A DNA stretch of 64,000 nucleotides from Pimelobacter simplex (GCF_024662235.1 NZ_CP096276.1:3410001-3474000), one strand, 5' to 3'; counted from the first letter of the stretch, positions 1 to 8,497 are shown. Made by a program: numbers and translations. The notes: generated from the letters alone by a model not told the origin.

Positions 1-266
1 ACCCGGACCGGGACCGGGCCGGGCTCGAGGCCGGCCGGGCACACGGTCGTGGCCGAGGTGAGCGCCGAGCTCGTGGGCGGGCGGACACCGCCGGGCTGCG
101 GGGAGTCCTCGCCGCCGATGGCGCCGATGCCGAGGGCGACGACGGTGGGCAGGCCGATCGCGAGGGCGACGAGGATGTCGACCCGGCGGCGCCGGACCAC
201 CGAGGCGCGCCGGCCGGGACCGGAGGGCGCGGGAGCCGGAGTCGGGGTGGGGGTGGGGTCAGTCAT
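1..266 (-). CDS. Membrane-anchored protein, N-terminal part only (runs off window)
   Basis: Reading leftward from the ATG at 266, an open frame continues past the window edge, so only about 88 codons are visible. The N-terminus is Pro/Thr-rich (MTDPTPTPTPAPAPSG), followed by an Arg-rich stretch and one hydrophobic segment (about residues 30-48). This reads as a type II membrane anchor or uncleaved signal with a short cytoplasmic tail. The ATG overlaps the stop of the glycosyltransferase gene (ATGACTGA), so the two are translationally coupled. In related actinobacteria a DUF5719-type secreted protein often follows this glycosyltransferase. That identity is inferred from context, not from visible domain sequence. 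Confidence 0.6.
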   Translation of the reverse strand, partial: MTDPTPTPTPAPAPSGPGRRASVVRRRRVDILVALAIGLPTVVALGIGAIGGEDSPQPGGVRPPTSSALTSATTVCPAGLEPGPVPVR

Positions 267-3123
267 CGCGGTTCCTTCGCAGCGGCGGCAGGGCCAGCAC
301 GACCAGGACGGGGATCGCGGCGCCCTGGAGGGCCAGCAGGATCCAGCGCAGCCAGGAGCCGTCGTCCGGGAGCGGGCCGGGCTCCGGGGTGACCTGCCAG
401 GCGCGGGTGCCGCGCTCGGAGCTGGCCTGGACCAGGCCGGAGGTGGCGTCGAGGCTGGCGGCGACCGCGCCGTCGGCGGGGGCGGCCTGGACGATGTAGA
501 GGATGCCGCGCTTCGACAGCTCGGCCACGGCGTCGGGATCGGGCGAGGTGACGAGCGAGCGGATGGTGGCGCTCACCGCGGGGTCCTCGGGGGTGAGCGC
601 GGCGATCTCGTCCTCGCCGACGGTCGGTCCGTCGCCGCGGCGCACCTCGTAGCGCACGCCGTCGTCGATGCTGCCGCGCAGCACGAGGACGCCGTCCTGC
701 TCGGCCTGCTCGGCGCGCTGGGCCATGTAGACGGGGACGTCGGACGGCGGCGGGTCCGTCAGGTCCTCGCTCCCCCAGCCGGCGAACCAGACGAGCCCGG
801 CGAGCGGGGCGACGATCCCGGCGAGGGCGACCAGCGCGAGGCCGGCCTGGGCAGGCTTGGCCTGGTCGCCGAGGTGGTGCAGGGCCAGGCCGCCGAGCAC
901 GGCGGCGCTCACCCAGGCACCGGCCAGGAAGAGCAGCACCACGCCGAGGCCGGGCTGCTGCGAGGTGGTCCCGCTCAGGTCGACGCGGGTGACCGCGAGC
1001 GGGATCGCGACCACGGCGGTGATCGCGGCGACCAGCCAGCAGAAGATGACGGAGATCCGGGTCGCGCGCGGGATCAGCGCGAGGAGGGCCAGCACCGGCA
1101 GTGCGAACCCGATCCACGCGGGGGCACCCAGGCCGCCCAGGCGTCCGGCGAGCAGGTCCCAGCCGGAGGTGGCGGCGGTCGGCCAGCGGCCGATGTCGAG
1201 CAGGGTGCCGGCGGCGGCGCCCTCGAGCAGGGCCGGCAGCCACCACGGCAGGAGGACGACGAGCGGCACCAGCAGCGCGGCGACCGGCGGTCCCCACACG
1301 GTGCGGTCGCGCGCCTCGCCGGGCACCAGCCGGACCGCGCAGCCGAGCAGCACGGCAACCAGGACGGCGGTCACGAACCAGGCCGGCGGGGCGACGGCGG
1401 TCAGCACGGCGAGGAGCAGGCCGGTCCGCCAGCCCGCGCGGCGCCGGTGGGCGGCGTCGGGGTCGGCGAAGCCGAGGGCGCTGTGCGCCATCCAGGGCAG
1501 CACGGCCGCGGCGACGACGATCCCCCAGCGGCCCCCGCCCCAGGCGCCGGCGACGAGCGGGACGAGCGCCCAGGTGACCGCGCCCCACAGGAGCAGCCAG
1601 CGCGGCGCGCCGTACGGCGTGACCAGGCGCCCGACGACCCGCAGGAAGCGCCACGCGCCCCACAGCCCGAACGGCGCGGCCAGCGCCATGAGCAGCGACA
1701 TCAGCAGGGAGGGGCCGAACGGGATGCCGAGCAGCGCCAGCAGCAGCACGTACGGCGGCGCGGGCACCGCCGAGCCGAAGCCGATCGGGTGGTTCGCCTC
1801 GACGTGGAGCGCCCACCAGGCGCCGATCCCGTCGGGCGTGGGCGAGAGCGCCCCGCCGCTGATCCCGCCGACCACGTCGCGCACGCCGACGAGCAGCGCG
1901 ATGACGGTGATCGCGGTCGCCACGGCGACCGGGCTGGTGAAGAAGCGGACGACGATGCCGGTGTCGGCGAACTCGTCCTCCTCGTCGCGGTGCCGGGCCG
2001 CCGGCGGCGCCTTGGCCGCACCGCGCTCGGCGGCCGCGGCGAGGCGGCGGTCGGCGACGTCGGCGGCCTGATTGGTCGCCGCGGCGACGAGGTCGCCGAC
2101 GAAGTCGAGGCCGTGCCGGTAGGGCAGCCACCAGGGCGCCAGCAGCCGGCGTACCCGGGCCCGGTCGCCGGTACCGGTGCGCGCGCGGCGCGCGGCCCGG
2201 ATCCGGCCAGGGTGGCGCAGCACGGAGATGAGGGCGGCGAGCTCGTCGAGCGCCTCGCCGACCGCGCGGACGCAGAGCAGCCCCACCACGCGCAGCAGCG
2301 TGCCGAGCACGAGCCGGATCGTCTGGAAGGGCAGGGTCGCGCCGCGGGCGTTGGCCAGCAGCGTGAAGAGCGCGGCGCGGCGCTCCTGGAAATGGGTGTG
2401 CCGCCCGGTCAGCGGCGTGCGGCGGATGCCGCGGTGGGCCGCCTCGGCGTGGAAGACGACGGCCGAGGGCACGATGAGCGTGGTCCGCCCGGCCGCAGCG
2501 GCGCGCCAGCCGAGGTCGAGGTCGTTGCCGAAGATCGGCAGCTCCGGGGAGTAGCCGCCCAGCTCCTCGAGCGCGGTACGGCGGACCAGGACGCCGGCGG
2601 AGTTGACCGCGAGCACCTCGCGGACCTCGTCGTGCTGGCCCTGGTCGTACTCGCCGCGCTCCAGGCCCGTCTCGCGCCGGCCGGTGCCGCTGATGGTGAC
2701 GCCGAGCTCGAGCAGCCGGCGCAGCGAGGGCCACTCGCGCAGCTTGGGGCCGAGGAAGTCGGCGTCCGGCCGGGCCGCGGCGGCGGCGAGGAGCTCGGCG
2801 AGCGCGTCGGGCGCGGGGTTCGCGTCGTCGTGGAGGATCCAGATCCACTCCGGCTCGTGGCCGGCCTCGGCGAGCGCGACCAGTCCGTCGGCGACCGCGT
2901 CCGGGAATCCGGTGTCACCGGGACGCGCGCGGACGGTGAGCGGGACCCGTCCCTCGAGCGCGGTGCGGACCAGGTCCGCACTGCCGTCCCGGCTGCCGGT
3001 GTCGACGGCCACCACTCGCGCCACGGGGGCGATCTGCGCGAGCAGGCCGTCGAGGACCGCCGGAAGCCAGGACGCTCCGTCGTGGCTCACGAGGAGACAG
3101 GCGACCTCTGGATGCTCCGACAC
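259..3123 (-). CDS. Large membrane glycosyltransferase, family 2 domain plus many TM helices
   Basis: The 954-residue protein has an N-terminal GT-A domain (about residues 5-235): a nucleotide-sugar fold start (CLLVSHDGASWLPAVLDGL), VDTGSRDGS, an acidic HDDANP motif in the DxD position, and GNDLDLGWR near the acceptor site. The remaining ~700 residues hold roughly a dozen hydrophobic helices and end with a TM at about 925-945 and a basic tail. It probably transfers a sugar to a lipid-linked or wall acceptor at the membrane; the sugar is unknown. The GTG start at 3123 lies 8 nt after a TAAGGT -10 box (complement 3132-3137), so the mRNA may be leaderless. It sits downstream of whiB and is coupled to the following gene. 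Confidence 0.85.
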   Translation of the reverse strand: MSEHPEVACLLVSHDGASWLPAVLDGLLAQIAPVARVVAVDTGSRDGSADLVRTALEGRVPLTVRARPGDTGFPDAVADGLVALAEAGHEPEWIWILHDDANPAPDALAELLAAAAARPDADFLGPKLREWPSLRRLLELGVTISGTGRRETGLERGEYDQGQHDEVREVLAVNSAGVLVRRTALEELGGYSPELPIFGNDLDLGWRAAAAGRTTLIVPSAVVFHAEAAHRGIRRTPLTGRHTHFQERRAALFTLLANARGATLPFQTIRLVLGTLLRVVGLLCVRAVGEALDELAALISVLRHPGRIRAARRARTGTGDRARVRRLLAPWWLPYRHGLDFVGDLVAAATNQAADVADRRLAAAAERGAAKAPPAARHRDEEDEFADTGIVVRFFTSPVAVATAITVIALLVGVRDVVGGISGGALSPTPDGIGAWWALHVEANHPIGFGSAVPAPPYVLLLALLGIPFGPSLLMSLLMALAAPFGLWGAWRFLRVVGRLVTPYGAPRWLLLWGAVTWALVPLVAGAWGGGRWGIVVAAAVLPWMAHSALGFADPDAAHRRRAGWRTGLLLAVLTAVAPPAWFVTAVLVAVLLGCAVRLVPGEARDRTVWGPPVAALLVPLVVLLPWWLPALLEGAAAGTLLDIGRWPTAATSGWDLLAGRLGGLGAPAWIGFALPVLALLALIPRATRISVIFCWLVAAITAVVAIPLAVTRVDLSGTTSQQPGLGVVLLFLAGAWVSAAVLGGLALHHLGDQAKPAQAGLALVALAGIVAPLAGLVWFAGWGSEDLTDPPPSDVPVYMAQRAEQAEQDGVLVLRGSIDDGVRYEVRRGDGPTVGEDEIAALTPEDPAVSATIRSLVTSPDPDAVAELSKRGILYIVQAAPADGAVAASLDATSGLVQASSERGTRAWQVTPEPGPLPDDGSWLRWILLALQGAAIPVLVVLALPPLRRNRDD

Positions 3124-3140
3124 GATGCCCGACCTTACGT

Positions 3141-3169
3141 CTGACGGCCCGAAGGGGGCGAACCGTCAG
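3141..3169 (-). terminator. Hairpin between whiB and the glycosyltransferase gene
   Basis: Inverted arms CTGACGG (3141-3147) and CCGTCAG (3163-3169) enclose a 15-nt loop. It lies between the whiB stop and the next gene start and is a plausible whiB terminator or attenuator. No U-tract follows. Confidence 0.35.
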
Positions 3170-3208
3170 TCGTGGCCGACGACGTGCCGTCGGTCTCCTC
3201 CGCCGCGC

Positions 3209-3463
3209 TCAGACGGCGCGCTTCTTCAGCTTGCGACGCTCACGTTCCGACAGGCCACCCCAGATGCCGAAGCGCTCGTCGTTGCCCAGCGCGGCCTCGA
3301 GGCACTCGACGCGGACCTCACAGGTCTGGCAGACCTTCTTGGCCTCACGCGTCGATCCCCCCTTTTCAGGGAAGAACGCCTCGGGGTCGGTCTGCGCGCA
3401 CAACGCACGCTCCTGCCACCCCAGCTCGTCGGAATCTGCTTCGACCAGGAACAGTTCCCTCAC
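3209..3463 (-). CDS. whiB: WhiB-family iron-sulfur transcription factor (WhiB2/WhmD type)
   Basis: The 84-residue protein carries the four cysteines expected to bind a [4Fe-4S] cluster (C in ERALCAQTD, then VCQTCEVRVEC), the GIWGGL turn and a basic C-terminal tail (RERRKLKKRAV) that contacts DNA. The frame opens farther upstream, but the GTG at 3463 is chosen because AAGGGG lies 8 nt before it and the protein then starts VRELFLVE, as in WhiB2/WhmD proteins. In mycobacteria whiB2 (Rv3260c) is likewise divergent from fbiA (Rv3261), which supports orthology. WhiB2/WhmD proteins act in septation and cell division; that role is transferred from family knowledge. Confidence 0.93.
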   Translation of the reverse strand: MRELFLVEADSDELGWQERALCAQTDPEAFFPEKGGSTREAKKVCQTCEVRVECLEAALGNDERFGIWGGLSERERRKLKKRAV

Positions 3464-3514
3464 GATTTCGCCCCTTACGACTCGACCCGGTGTCCCGAAC
3501 GACACCACTGGAAT

Positions 3515-3542
3515 TACATACGTGTCATACCCAAACAGTCAA
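3515..3542 (-). promoter_or_regulatory. Likely whiB promoter
   Basis: On the minus strand, TTGACT (complement of 3537-3542) and TATGTA (complement of 3515-3520) are 16 bp apart, about 50 bp upstream of the chosen whiB start. The surrounding 3464-3607 stretch is visibly more A/T-rich than the flanking genes and must also hold the divergent cofD promoter. A small TGCCC/GGGCA hairpin precedes the cofD start. Confidence 0.5.
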
Positions 3543-3607
3543 GGTCGAGTCTGCTATAGGCGCCCCCGTGCACGCTGCCCTTTTCGGGCACGGCACAGTT
3601 GACCCCC

Positions 3608-4666
3608 GTGGAATCGACTCCTGACGCGACAGCCGCTGGTCCCATCGGCGGACCTCTGCGGAAGCTGACCGTCCTCTCGGGCGGCATGGGCGGAGCCCGG
3701 TTCCTGCAGGGCCTGCTCCATGGCATCGCCGCTGGAACACTACCGGGTGTGGCCACGGACGCCCACGTCACGGTGGTCGCCAACAACGCCGACGACTGGT
3801 GGGTCCACGGCCTCAAGGTGTGCCCGGACCTCGACACGGTGATGTACACGCTGGGCGACGGCATCGACCTCGACCGCGGCTGGGGGCGCCGGGAGGAGAC
3901 CTGGAGCGCCAAGGAGGAGCTCGCGGCGTACGGCGTGGAGCCCACCTGGTTCGGTCTCGGCGACCGCGACATCGCCACCCACCTGGTGCGCACCCAGATG
4001 CTGGAGGCCGGCTACCCGCTGTCCCAGGTGACCCAGGCGCTGTGCCGGCGCTGGCTCGAGCCGGCCTACGGCGACGCCCTCACGCTGCTGCCGATGACCG
4101 ACGACCGGGTCGAGACCCACGTCGCCGTGAGCGACCCCGACTCCCCCAGCGGCAAGCGCGTCGTGCACTTCCAGGAGTACTGGGTCCGGCTGCGCGCCGC
4201 GGTGCCCGCCGAGCAGGTCGTCTTCGTCGGGATGGACCAGACCACTCCGGCTCCCGGCGTGGTCGAGGCGATCACCGGAGCCGACCTCGTCGTGCTCCCG
4301 CCGTCGAACCCGGTGGTCTCGGTGGGCACGATCCTGGCCGTGCCCGGCATCCGCGAGGCGGTCCGCGCCACCACCGCCCGGGTCGTCGGCCTGTCCCCCA
4401 TCGTCGGCGACAGCCACGTGCGCGGCATGGCCGAGCAGATGCTGACCTCGATCGGCGTCGAGGTGAGCGCGGCCGGCGTCGGGCTCAACTACGGCGCCCG
4501 CAGCGCCGGCGGCGTCCTCGACGGCTGGCTGGTCGACGAGCGCGACGCCGCCCAGGTGGCCCGCCTGGAGGCCGCGGGGATCGCCGCGGCCGCCGTACCG
4601 CTGATGATGACCGACCACGACGCGACCGCCGCGATGGCCGCGGCGGCGATCGAGCTGGTCCGCTGA
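3608..4666 (+). CDS. fbiA: 2-phospho-L-lactate (or phosphoenolpyruvate) transferase of F420 synthesis, CofD/FbiA
   Basis: This cytoplasmic enzyme joins Fo to the phospholactyl or phosphoenolpyruvyl group of an activated GDP donor, giving F420-0 or dehydro-F420-0. The sequence shows the CofD signature LTVLSGGMGGARF near the N-terminus, NNADDWWVHGLKVCPDLDTV soon after, and LPPSNPVVSVGTI later; length (352 residues) fits the family. No Shine-Dalgarno decides the start: GTG 3608 is used, and TTG 3599 in the same frame adds three residues. The stop overlaps the next start (TGATG), so it forms an operon with cofE. Divergence from whiB matches mycobacterial gene order. Confidence 0.93.
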   Translation: MESTPDATAAGPIGGPLRKLTVLSGGMGGARFLQGLLHGIAAGTLPGVATDAHVTVVANNADDWWVHGLKVCPDLDTVMYTLGDGIDLDRGWGRREETWSAKEELAAYGVEPTWFGLGDRDIATHLVRTQMLEAGYPLSQVTQALCRRWLEPAYGDALTLLPMTDDRVETHVAVSDPDSPSGKRVVHFQEYWVRLRAAVPAEQVVFVGMDQTTPAPGVVEAITGADLVVLPPSNPVVSVGTILAVPGIREAVRATTARVVGLSPIVGDSHVRGMAEQMLTSIGVEVSAAGVGLNYGARSAGGVLDGWLVDERDAAQVARLEAAGIAAAAVPLMMTDHDATAAMAAAAIELVR

Positions 4667-5643
4667 TGCGGCTGCAGGTGGTGGCGCCCGACGGCGTCCC
4701 CGAGGTCCGCCCCGGCGACGACCTCGCCGCCGCGCTCCTGAGCGCCATCGAGGCGCTCGGCCCCGACGCGCTCGCCGACGGCGACGTCCTCGTGGTGACC
4801 AGCAAGGTCGTCAGCAAGGCCGAGGGCCGGATCGAGACCGGCGACCGCGACAACTGGGTCGACGCCGAGACCGAGCGCCTCGTCGCCCGCCGCGGCCCCA
4901 CCCGGATCGTGCGCAACCGGCTCGGCCTGACCATGGCCGCGGCCGGTGTGGACGCCTCGAATGTCGACGCCGGGACCGTCGTCCTGTTGCCCCTCGACCC
5001 CGACGCCTCCGCCCGGCGGCTGCGCGCGGCCGTCGCCGAGCGCACCGGCCGCAACGTCGGCGTCGTCGTCACCGACACCGCCGGCCGGACCTGGCGCGAG
5101 GGCCAGACCGACATCGCCATCGGCGCCGCGGGCATCCAGGTCCTGGAGTCCTTCGCCGGCCGCGTGGACGCCCACGGCAACGAGCTCGCCGTCACCGCCC
5201 CCGCCGTCGCCGACGAGATCGCCTCCGCCGTCGAGCTCGCCCAGGGCAAGCTCGGCGCCCGCCCCTGCGCCGTCGTCCGCGGCCGCGCGGACCTGGTCCT
5301 GCCCCCCGGCGAGGACGGCCCCGGCGCCCGCGTCCTGATCCGCGCCGACGGCGCCGACCTCTTCGGGTACGGCGCCCGCGAGGCCGTGATCCAGGCCGTC
5401 GCCGGAAATCCGGACGCCCGTACGCCTTTCGGCCACCCGGTCTCCGCCCCCGACTTCGTCGACGCCCTCCAGCGCGCCGGGATCACCGCTCGCACGGCGG
5501 GCCCGGCCGACGTACAGGCTGATCCGGGGCGCCGTGCAGCCGCCGACATCGTCGCCTTCGCCCACGGCTGGACGGCCGTCGGCGACACCCCGACCAGCGC
5601 CGTCTCGGACACCGAACTGCGGTTTCGACCGCTGACTCCGTAG
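4666..5643 (+). CDS. cofE: Coenzyme F420-0:L-glutamate ligase, CofE-type, without the FbiB nitroreductase half
   Basis: CofE adds gamma-linked glutamates to F420-0 using GTP. The first ~245 residues show the family pattern: VLVVTSKVVSKAEGR, the TDTAGRTWREGQTDIAIG motif, and AVELAQGKLGARP. Mycobacterial FbiB is about 450 residues because an FMN-binding nitroreductase domain follows and reduces dehydro-F420. Here the protein stops at 325 residues, and the ~75-residue tail shows no nitroreductase motifs that I recognise. The ATG overlaps the cofD stop. The reductase step must be encoded elsewhere, be unnecessary, or be absent. Confidence 0.9.
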   Translation: MRLQVVAPDGVPEVRPGDDLAAALLSAIEALGPDALADGDVLVVTSKVVSKAEGRIETGDRDNWVDAETERLVARRGPTRIVRNRLGLTMAAAGVDASNVDAGTVVLLPLDPDASARRLRAAVAERTGRNVGVVVTDTAGRTWREGQTDIAIGAAGIQVLESFAGRVDAHGNELAVTAPAVADEIASAVELAQGKLGARPCAVVRGRADLVLPPGEDGPGARVLIRADGADLFGYGAREAVIQAVAGNPDARTPFGHPVSAPDFVDALQRAGITARTAGPADVQADPGRRAAADIVAFAHGWTAVGDTPTSAVSDTELRFRPLTP

Positions 5644-5689
5644 ACTCACCGCGATTCCGCCGCTACCACCAAGACGAGGTACCCCGCAC

Positions 5690-6439
5690 GTGGCCAAGTC
5701 CAGCAAGTCCGAGAAGTCGGACCGCCGCCAAGTCATCGACGAGATCCGGCGCAAGCAGAAGGGCGCCGACCGGCGTCAGGGCATGGCCATCGTCGGCGTG
5801 TGCATCCTGGTCGCGGTCCTGATCGTGGGCGCCGCGGCGTACCCGAAGGTGCGCGAGATCATCGACACCCAGAAGTGGAAGGGCAAGTCGGTCGGCGAGA
5901 TCGGCGCGGCCGCCAGCGTCTGCGGTGACATCACCGAGAAGGACGCCAACGGCAGCGGCGAGCACGTCCCCACCGGCCAGCAGGTCGAGTACAAGGACGT
6001 CCCGCCCGCCTTCGGCCCCCACTGGAACGAGGCCGGCGTCGCCCCCGCCCCGATCACCGACCGGTTCTACACCTCCAGCTCGCGCCCCGAGCTCGAGTCG
6101 ATCGTGCACAACCTGGAGCACGGCTACACCGTCCTCTGGTACGACACCTCGGTCGCCGACAACTCCGGCGAGATCGCCGCGATCCGCTCGATCGCCAAGA
6201 TCATGGACGCCAACGACACCAACCAGCGCCTGAAGTTCAAGGCCGTCCCGTGGACCAAGAAGGACGGCGGCAGCTTCCCCAAGGGCCAGCACATCGCGCT
6301 GACCCACTGGCGGATCGACGCGACCACGCAGAAGCAGTACGGCGCGTGGCAGTACTGCTCCGAGGTCAGCGGCGCGGCGCTGAAGACCTTCATGGACAAG
6401 TACCCGTTCACGGACGCGCCGGAGCCGTACGCCTACTGA
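5690..6439 (+). CDS. DUF3105 single-pass membrane protein
   Basis: The 249-residue protein has a Lys/Arg-rich cytoplasmic N-terminus (about residues 1-31), one TM helix (about 32-52, GMAIVGVCILVAVLIVG) and an extracytoplasmic domain of about 190 residues. The VPPAFGPHWNEAG and LEHGYTVLWYDTS motifs are typical of DUF3105, whose biochemical role is unknown. Two cysteines in the outer domain (in SVCGDIT and QYCSEVSG) could form a disulfide. It starts at GTG 5690 after GACGAGG and lies 46 bp beyond cofE; a strong hairpin follows its stop. Confidence 0.8.
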   Translation: MAKSSKSEKSDRRQVIDEIRRKQKGADRRQGMAIVGVCILVAVLIVGAAAYPKVREIIDTQKWKGKSVGEIGAAASVCGDITEKDANGSGEHVPTGQQVEYKDVPPAFGPHWNEAGVAPAPITDRFYTSSSRPELESIVHNLEHGYTVLWYDTSVADNSGEIAAIRSIAKIMDANDTNQRLKFKAVPWTKKDGGSFPKGQHIALTHWRIDATTQKQYGAWQYCSEVSGAALKTFMDKYPFTDAPEPYAY

Positions 6440-6466
6440 GGCGGCGCGGCGCCGACCGTCGTACGC

Positions 6467-6504
6467 GAGGGCCTGGGTCAACGGAGACGTTGACCCAGGC
6501 CCTC
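6467..6504 (+). terminator. Strong hairpin between convergent DUF3105 and manC genes
   Basis: Two perfectly complementary 16-nt arms, GAGGGCCTGGGTCAAC (6467-6482) and its reverse complement (6489-6504), enclose the loop GGAGAC. It lies 28 bp after the DUF3105 stop and could also serve manC from the other side. No clear U-tract follows. Confidence 0.75.
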
Positions 6505-6555
6505 GTTGCGTCGGCGGGCGCGGCCGCCACCGCAACCCAGCTCACCAGCCACCCA

Positions 6556-6665
6556 GCAACCTCGCCCCAGGAAACCTGCAACCTCAGAGGGCTAACCCTG
6601 CTACTTCGCCCGCCGGAACGTGCCACTTCGCGGGGAGAACCCTGCGACCTCGGCGGCAGGCGGCT
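6556..6665. repeat. Five imperfect tandem 22-bp units at the 3' end of manC
   Basis: Consecutive units start at 6556, 6578, 6600, 6622 and 6644, each exactly 22 bp. Most begin GCnACyTCG and end AACCCT or a variant (units 1-4), with a variable middle. The fifth unit runs to the last base of the manC stop codon. An upstream stretch (about 6532-6555) resembles a degenerate sixth unit of 24 bp. The repeats are noncoding and lie between a strong hairpin and manC. Their function is unknown. Confidence 0.75.
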
Positions 6666-7744
6666 CAGGTGAGGTCGGCCCGCCCCTGGTCCTTCAGCGC
6701 GGCCACGACCTTCTTGACCTCCTGAGCCCGGGCCCGCGTGGTGACCAGCAGCGCGTCGGGCGTGTCCACGACCACCACGTCGTCCAACCCGATCACGGCG
6801 ACCACCCGCCCCGACCCCGGTACGACGATCCCGCTGGCGCCGATCACCTGCGCGAGCGCGGCGTCGCCGAGGACGGTGCAGTCCTCCTCGTCGCCGAGCA
6901 GGCCGGCGAGGGAGTCGAAGTCGCCGACGTCGTCCCAGCCGAAGGCGCCCGGGATGGTGACCACGCGGCCGGCGGCAGCGGCCGGTTCGGCGACGGCGTG
7001 GTCGATGGCGATGCGGGGCAGCTTGTCCCACAGGTCGGGGAGGCGGGCGGGGTCGGCGGCGATGGCGCGGAGGTTCGCGGCGAAGGTGGGGTCCTGCTCG
7101 GCGAGGAGGTCGAGGAGGACGGTGGGGCGCACGACGAACATGCCGGCGTTCCAGCGGTAGTCGCCGGTGGCGAGGTACTCCTCGGCGACCGGGACCGAGG
7201 GCTTCTCGACGAACTCGGCGACCTGGCGGGCGGTGGGGTGGCCGGCGAGGGAGTCGCCCTGACGGATGTAGCCGAAGGCGGACGACGGGAAGGTCGGCTC
7301 GATGCCGATGGTGACGAGCCAGCCGTCGCGGGCCGCGGCGACGGCCTCGGTGACGGCGCGGCCGAAGCCGTCGGCGTCGGTGATGACGTGGTCGGCGGCG
7401 AAGGAGCCCATGACCTCGGCGCCGCGCTGCTCCAGGACGGCGGCGGCGAGGCCGATCGCGGCCATCGAGTCGCGCGCCGACGGCTCGGCGAGGACGGCGT
7501 CGGCGGGCAGGTCGCCGAGCTGGGCCCGGACGGCGTCCTGGTGGGCCACGCCGGTGACGACGACGAGGCGGTCCGCGACGAGGGGCGCGAGCCGGTCGTG
7601 GGTCTGCTCCAGCAGGGAGCGGCCCGACCCGGTGAGGTCGTGGAGGAACTTCGGGGAGCCCGAGCGGGACAGGGGCCACAGGCGGGTACCGGCGCCGCCG
7701 GCGGGAACGACTGCCCAGAAGCCCGGGATCTCGTCAGCGACCAT
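6665..7744 (-). CDS. manC: Mannose-1-phosphate guanylyltransferase (GDP-mannose pyrophosphorylase)
   Basis: This enzyme converts mannose-1-phosphate and GTP to GDP-mannose, the donor for mannolipids and mannosylated wall glycans. The 359-residue protein starts MVADEIPGFWAVVPAGGAGT and has the nucleotidyltransferase signature GGAGTRLWPLSR, the FVEKPS sugar-binding motif and GDYRWNAGMF. The open frame extends farther upstream, but ATG 7744 gives the usual family length and lies 7 nt after a TAGGGT -10 box (complement 7752-7757). It is divergent from the TIGR03089 gene; Mycobacterium carries the same neighbours (Rv3264c, Rv3268). Confidence 0.93.
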   Translation of the reverse strand: MVADEIPGFWAVVPAGGAGTRLWPLSRSGSPKFLHDLTGSGRSLLEQTHDRLAPLVADRLVVVTGVAHQDAVRAQLGDLPADAVLAEPSARDSMAAIGLAAAVLEQRGAEVMGSFAADHVITDADGFGRAVTEAVAAARDGWLVTIGIEPTFPSSAFGYIRQGDSLAGHPTARQVAEFVEKPSVPVAEEYLATGDYRWNAGMFVVRPTVLLDLLAEQDPTFAANLRAIAADPARLPDLWDKLPRIAIDHAVAEPAAAAGRVVTIPGAFGWDDVGDFDSLAGLLGDEEDCTVLGDAALAQVIGASGIVVPGSGRVVAVIGLDDVVVVDTPDALLVTTRARAQEVKKVVAALKDQGRADLT

Positions 7745-7751
7745 GGGCGGC

Positions 7752-7761
7752 ACCCTATCCT
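7752..7761. promoter_or_regulatory. Back-to-back -10 boxes of manC and the TIGR03089 gene
   Basis: Plus strand TATCCT (7756-7761) ends 7 nt before GTG 7769. Minus strand TAGGGT (complement 7752-7757) ends 7 nt before ATG 7744. The two hexamers share the central TA, and both predicted mRNAs are leaderless. The 15 bases ACCCTATCCTCGGGC (7752-7766) recur exactly at 19498-19512. Confidence 0.6.
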
Positions 7762-7768
7762 CGGGCTC

Positions 7769-8494
7769 GTGACCACCTTCGCCGCCGTCCTCGCCCAGCG
7801 CCTGCGCCAGGATCCCGGGAAGCCGCTGGTGACCTTCTACGACCACGCCACGGGCGAGCGCGTCGAGCTGTCCACGACCACGTGGGCCAACTGGGTGGCC
7901 AAGGCCGGTTCGCTGCTCGTCGACGAGCTCGGGCTCGAGCGCGGCGACCGGATCGCCGTCGACCTGCCGCCGCACTGGCTGGGGACCGTCTTCCTGGGAG
8001 CCGCCTGGAGCGCCGGGCTGGCCGTCGTACCGGTGGACGACGGGGGGCTCGCCGCCGTGGTCTGCGGCCCCGACACGCTCGCGCGGTGGGCGCCGGAGGC
8101 TGGCGACCTCGTCGTGCTCGCGTGCGCGCTGCTGCCCCTGGGCGTGCGCTTCGCGGAGCCACTGCCGGCCGGCGTGCACGACGTCGGCGTGGAGATCTGG
8201 TCCCAGCCGGACGCCTTCACGCCCTGGGACCCGCCCACCCCCGACGACCTGGCGTACGCCGGCCCGGGCGCCGGCGCCGGGCTCGACCAGGCCGCGCTGT
8301 GGACGGCGGCGGCCGCCGGCCGGTTGTCCGGCGGCGGCCGCCTGCTGTCGGTCGCCGACCCCGTCACGGAGCCGATGACCTTGAGTGAGCCGCTCGCACT
8401 CGGCGGGTCACTCGTCCTGGTCGCCCGGGCCGAACCGCACGAGCTCGAGGCGACTTCCGTCGCCGAGCACGTCACGGCCCGCTTCCCCGCCTAG
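7769..8494 (+). CDS. TIGR03089 family protein, AMP-ligase-like fragment
   Basis: The 241-residue protein resembles the N-terminal part of acyl/AMP-forming ligases (GDRIAVDLPPHWLGTVFLGA, then AAWSAGLAVVPV) but is far too short to hold the AMP-binding and C-terminal catalytic regions. This is the actinobacterial TIGR03089 family, whose function is unknown. The start is GTG 7769, placed 7 nt downstream of a TATCCT -10 box, so a leaderless mRNA is likely. Mycobacterium has its homologue (Rv3268) near manC and an LCP gene. Confidence 0.85.
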   Translation: MTTFAAVLAQRLRQDPGKPLVTFYDHATGERVELSTTTWANWVAKAGSLLVDELGLERGDRIAVDLPPHWLGTVFLGAAWSAGLAVVPVDDGGLAAVVCGPDTLARWAPEAGDLVVLACALLPLGVRFAEPLPAGVHDVGVEIWSQPDAFTPWDPPTPDDLAYAGPGAGAGLDQAALWTAAAAGRLSGGGRLLSVADPVTEPMTLSEPLALGGSLVLVARAEPHELEATSVAEHVTARFPA

Positions 8495-8497
8495 GCG

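Noticed and set aside
49..3144. 1031-residue plus-strand open frame
   Set aside because: It is antisense to the glycosyltransferase gene, very Gly/Arg/Gln-rich and without domains; an artefact of high GC.
6556..6665. CRISPR-like array
   Set aside because: Period is only 22 bp, units are imperfect with no fixed repeat and long spacer, and no cas genes are present.
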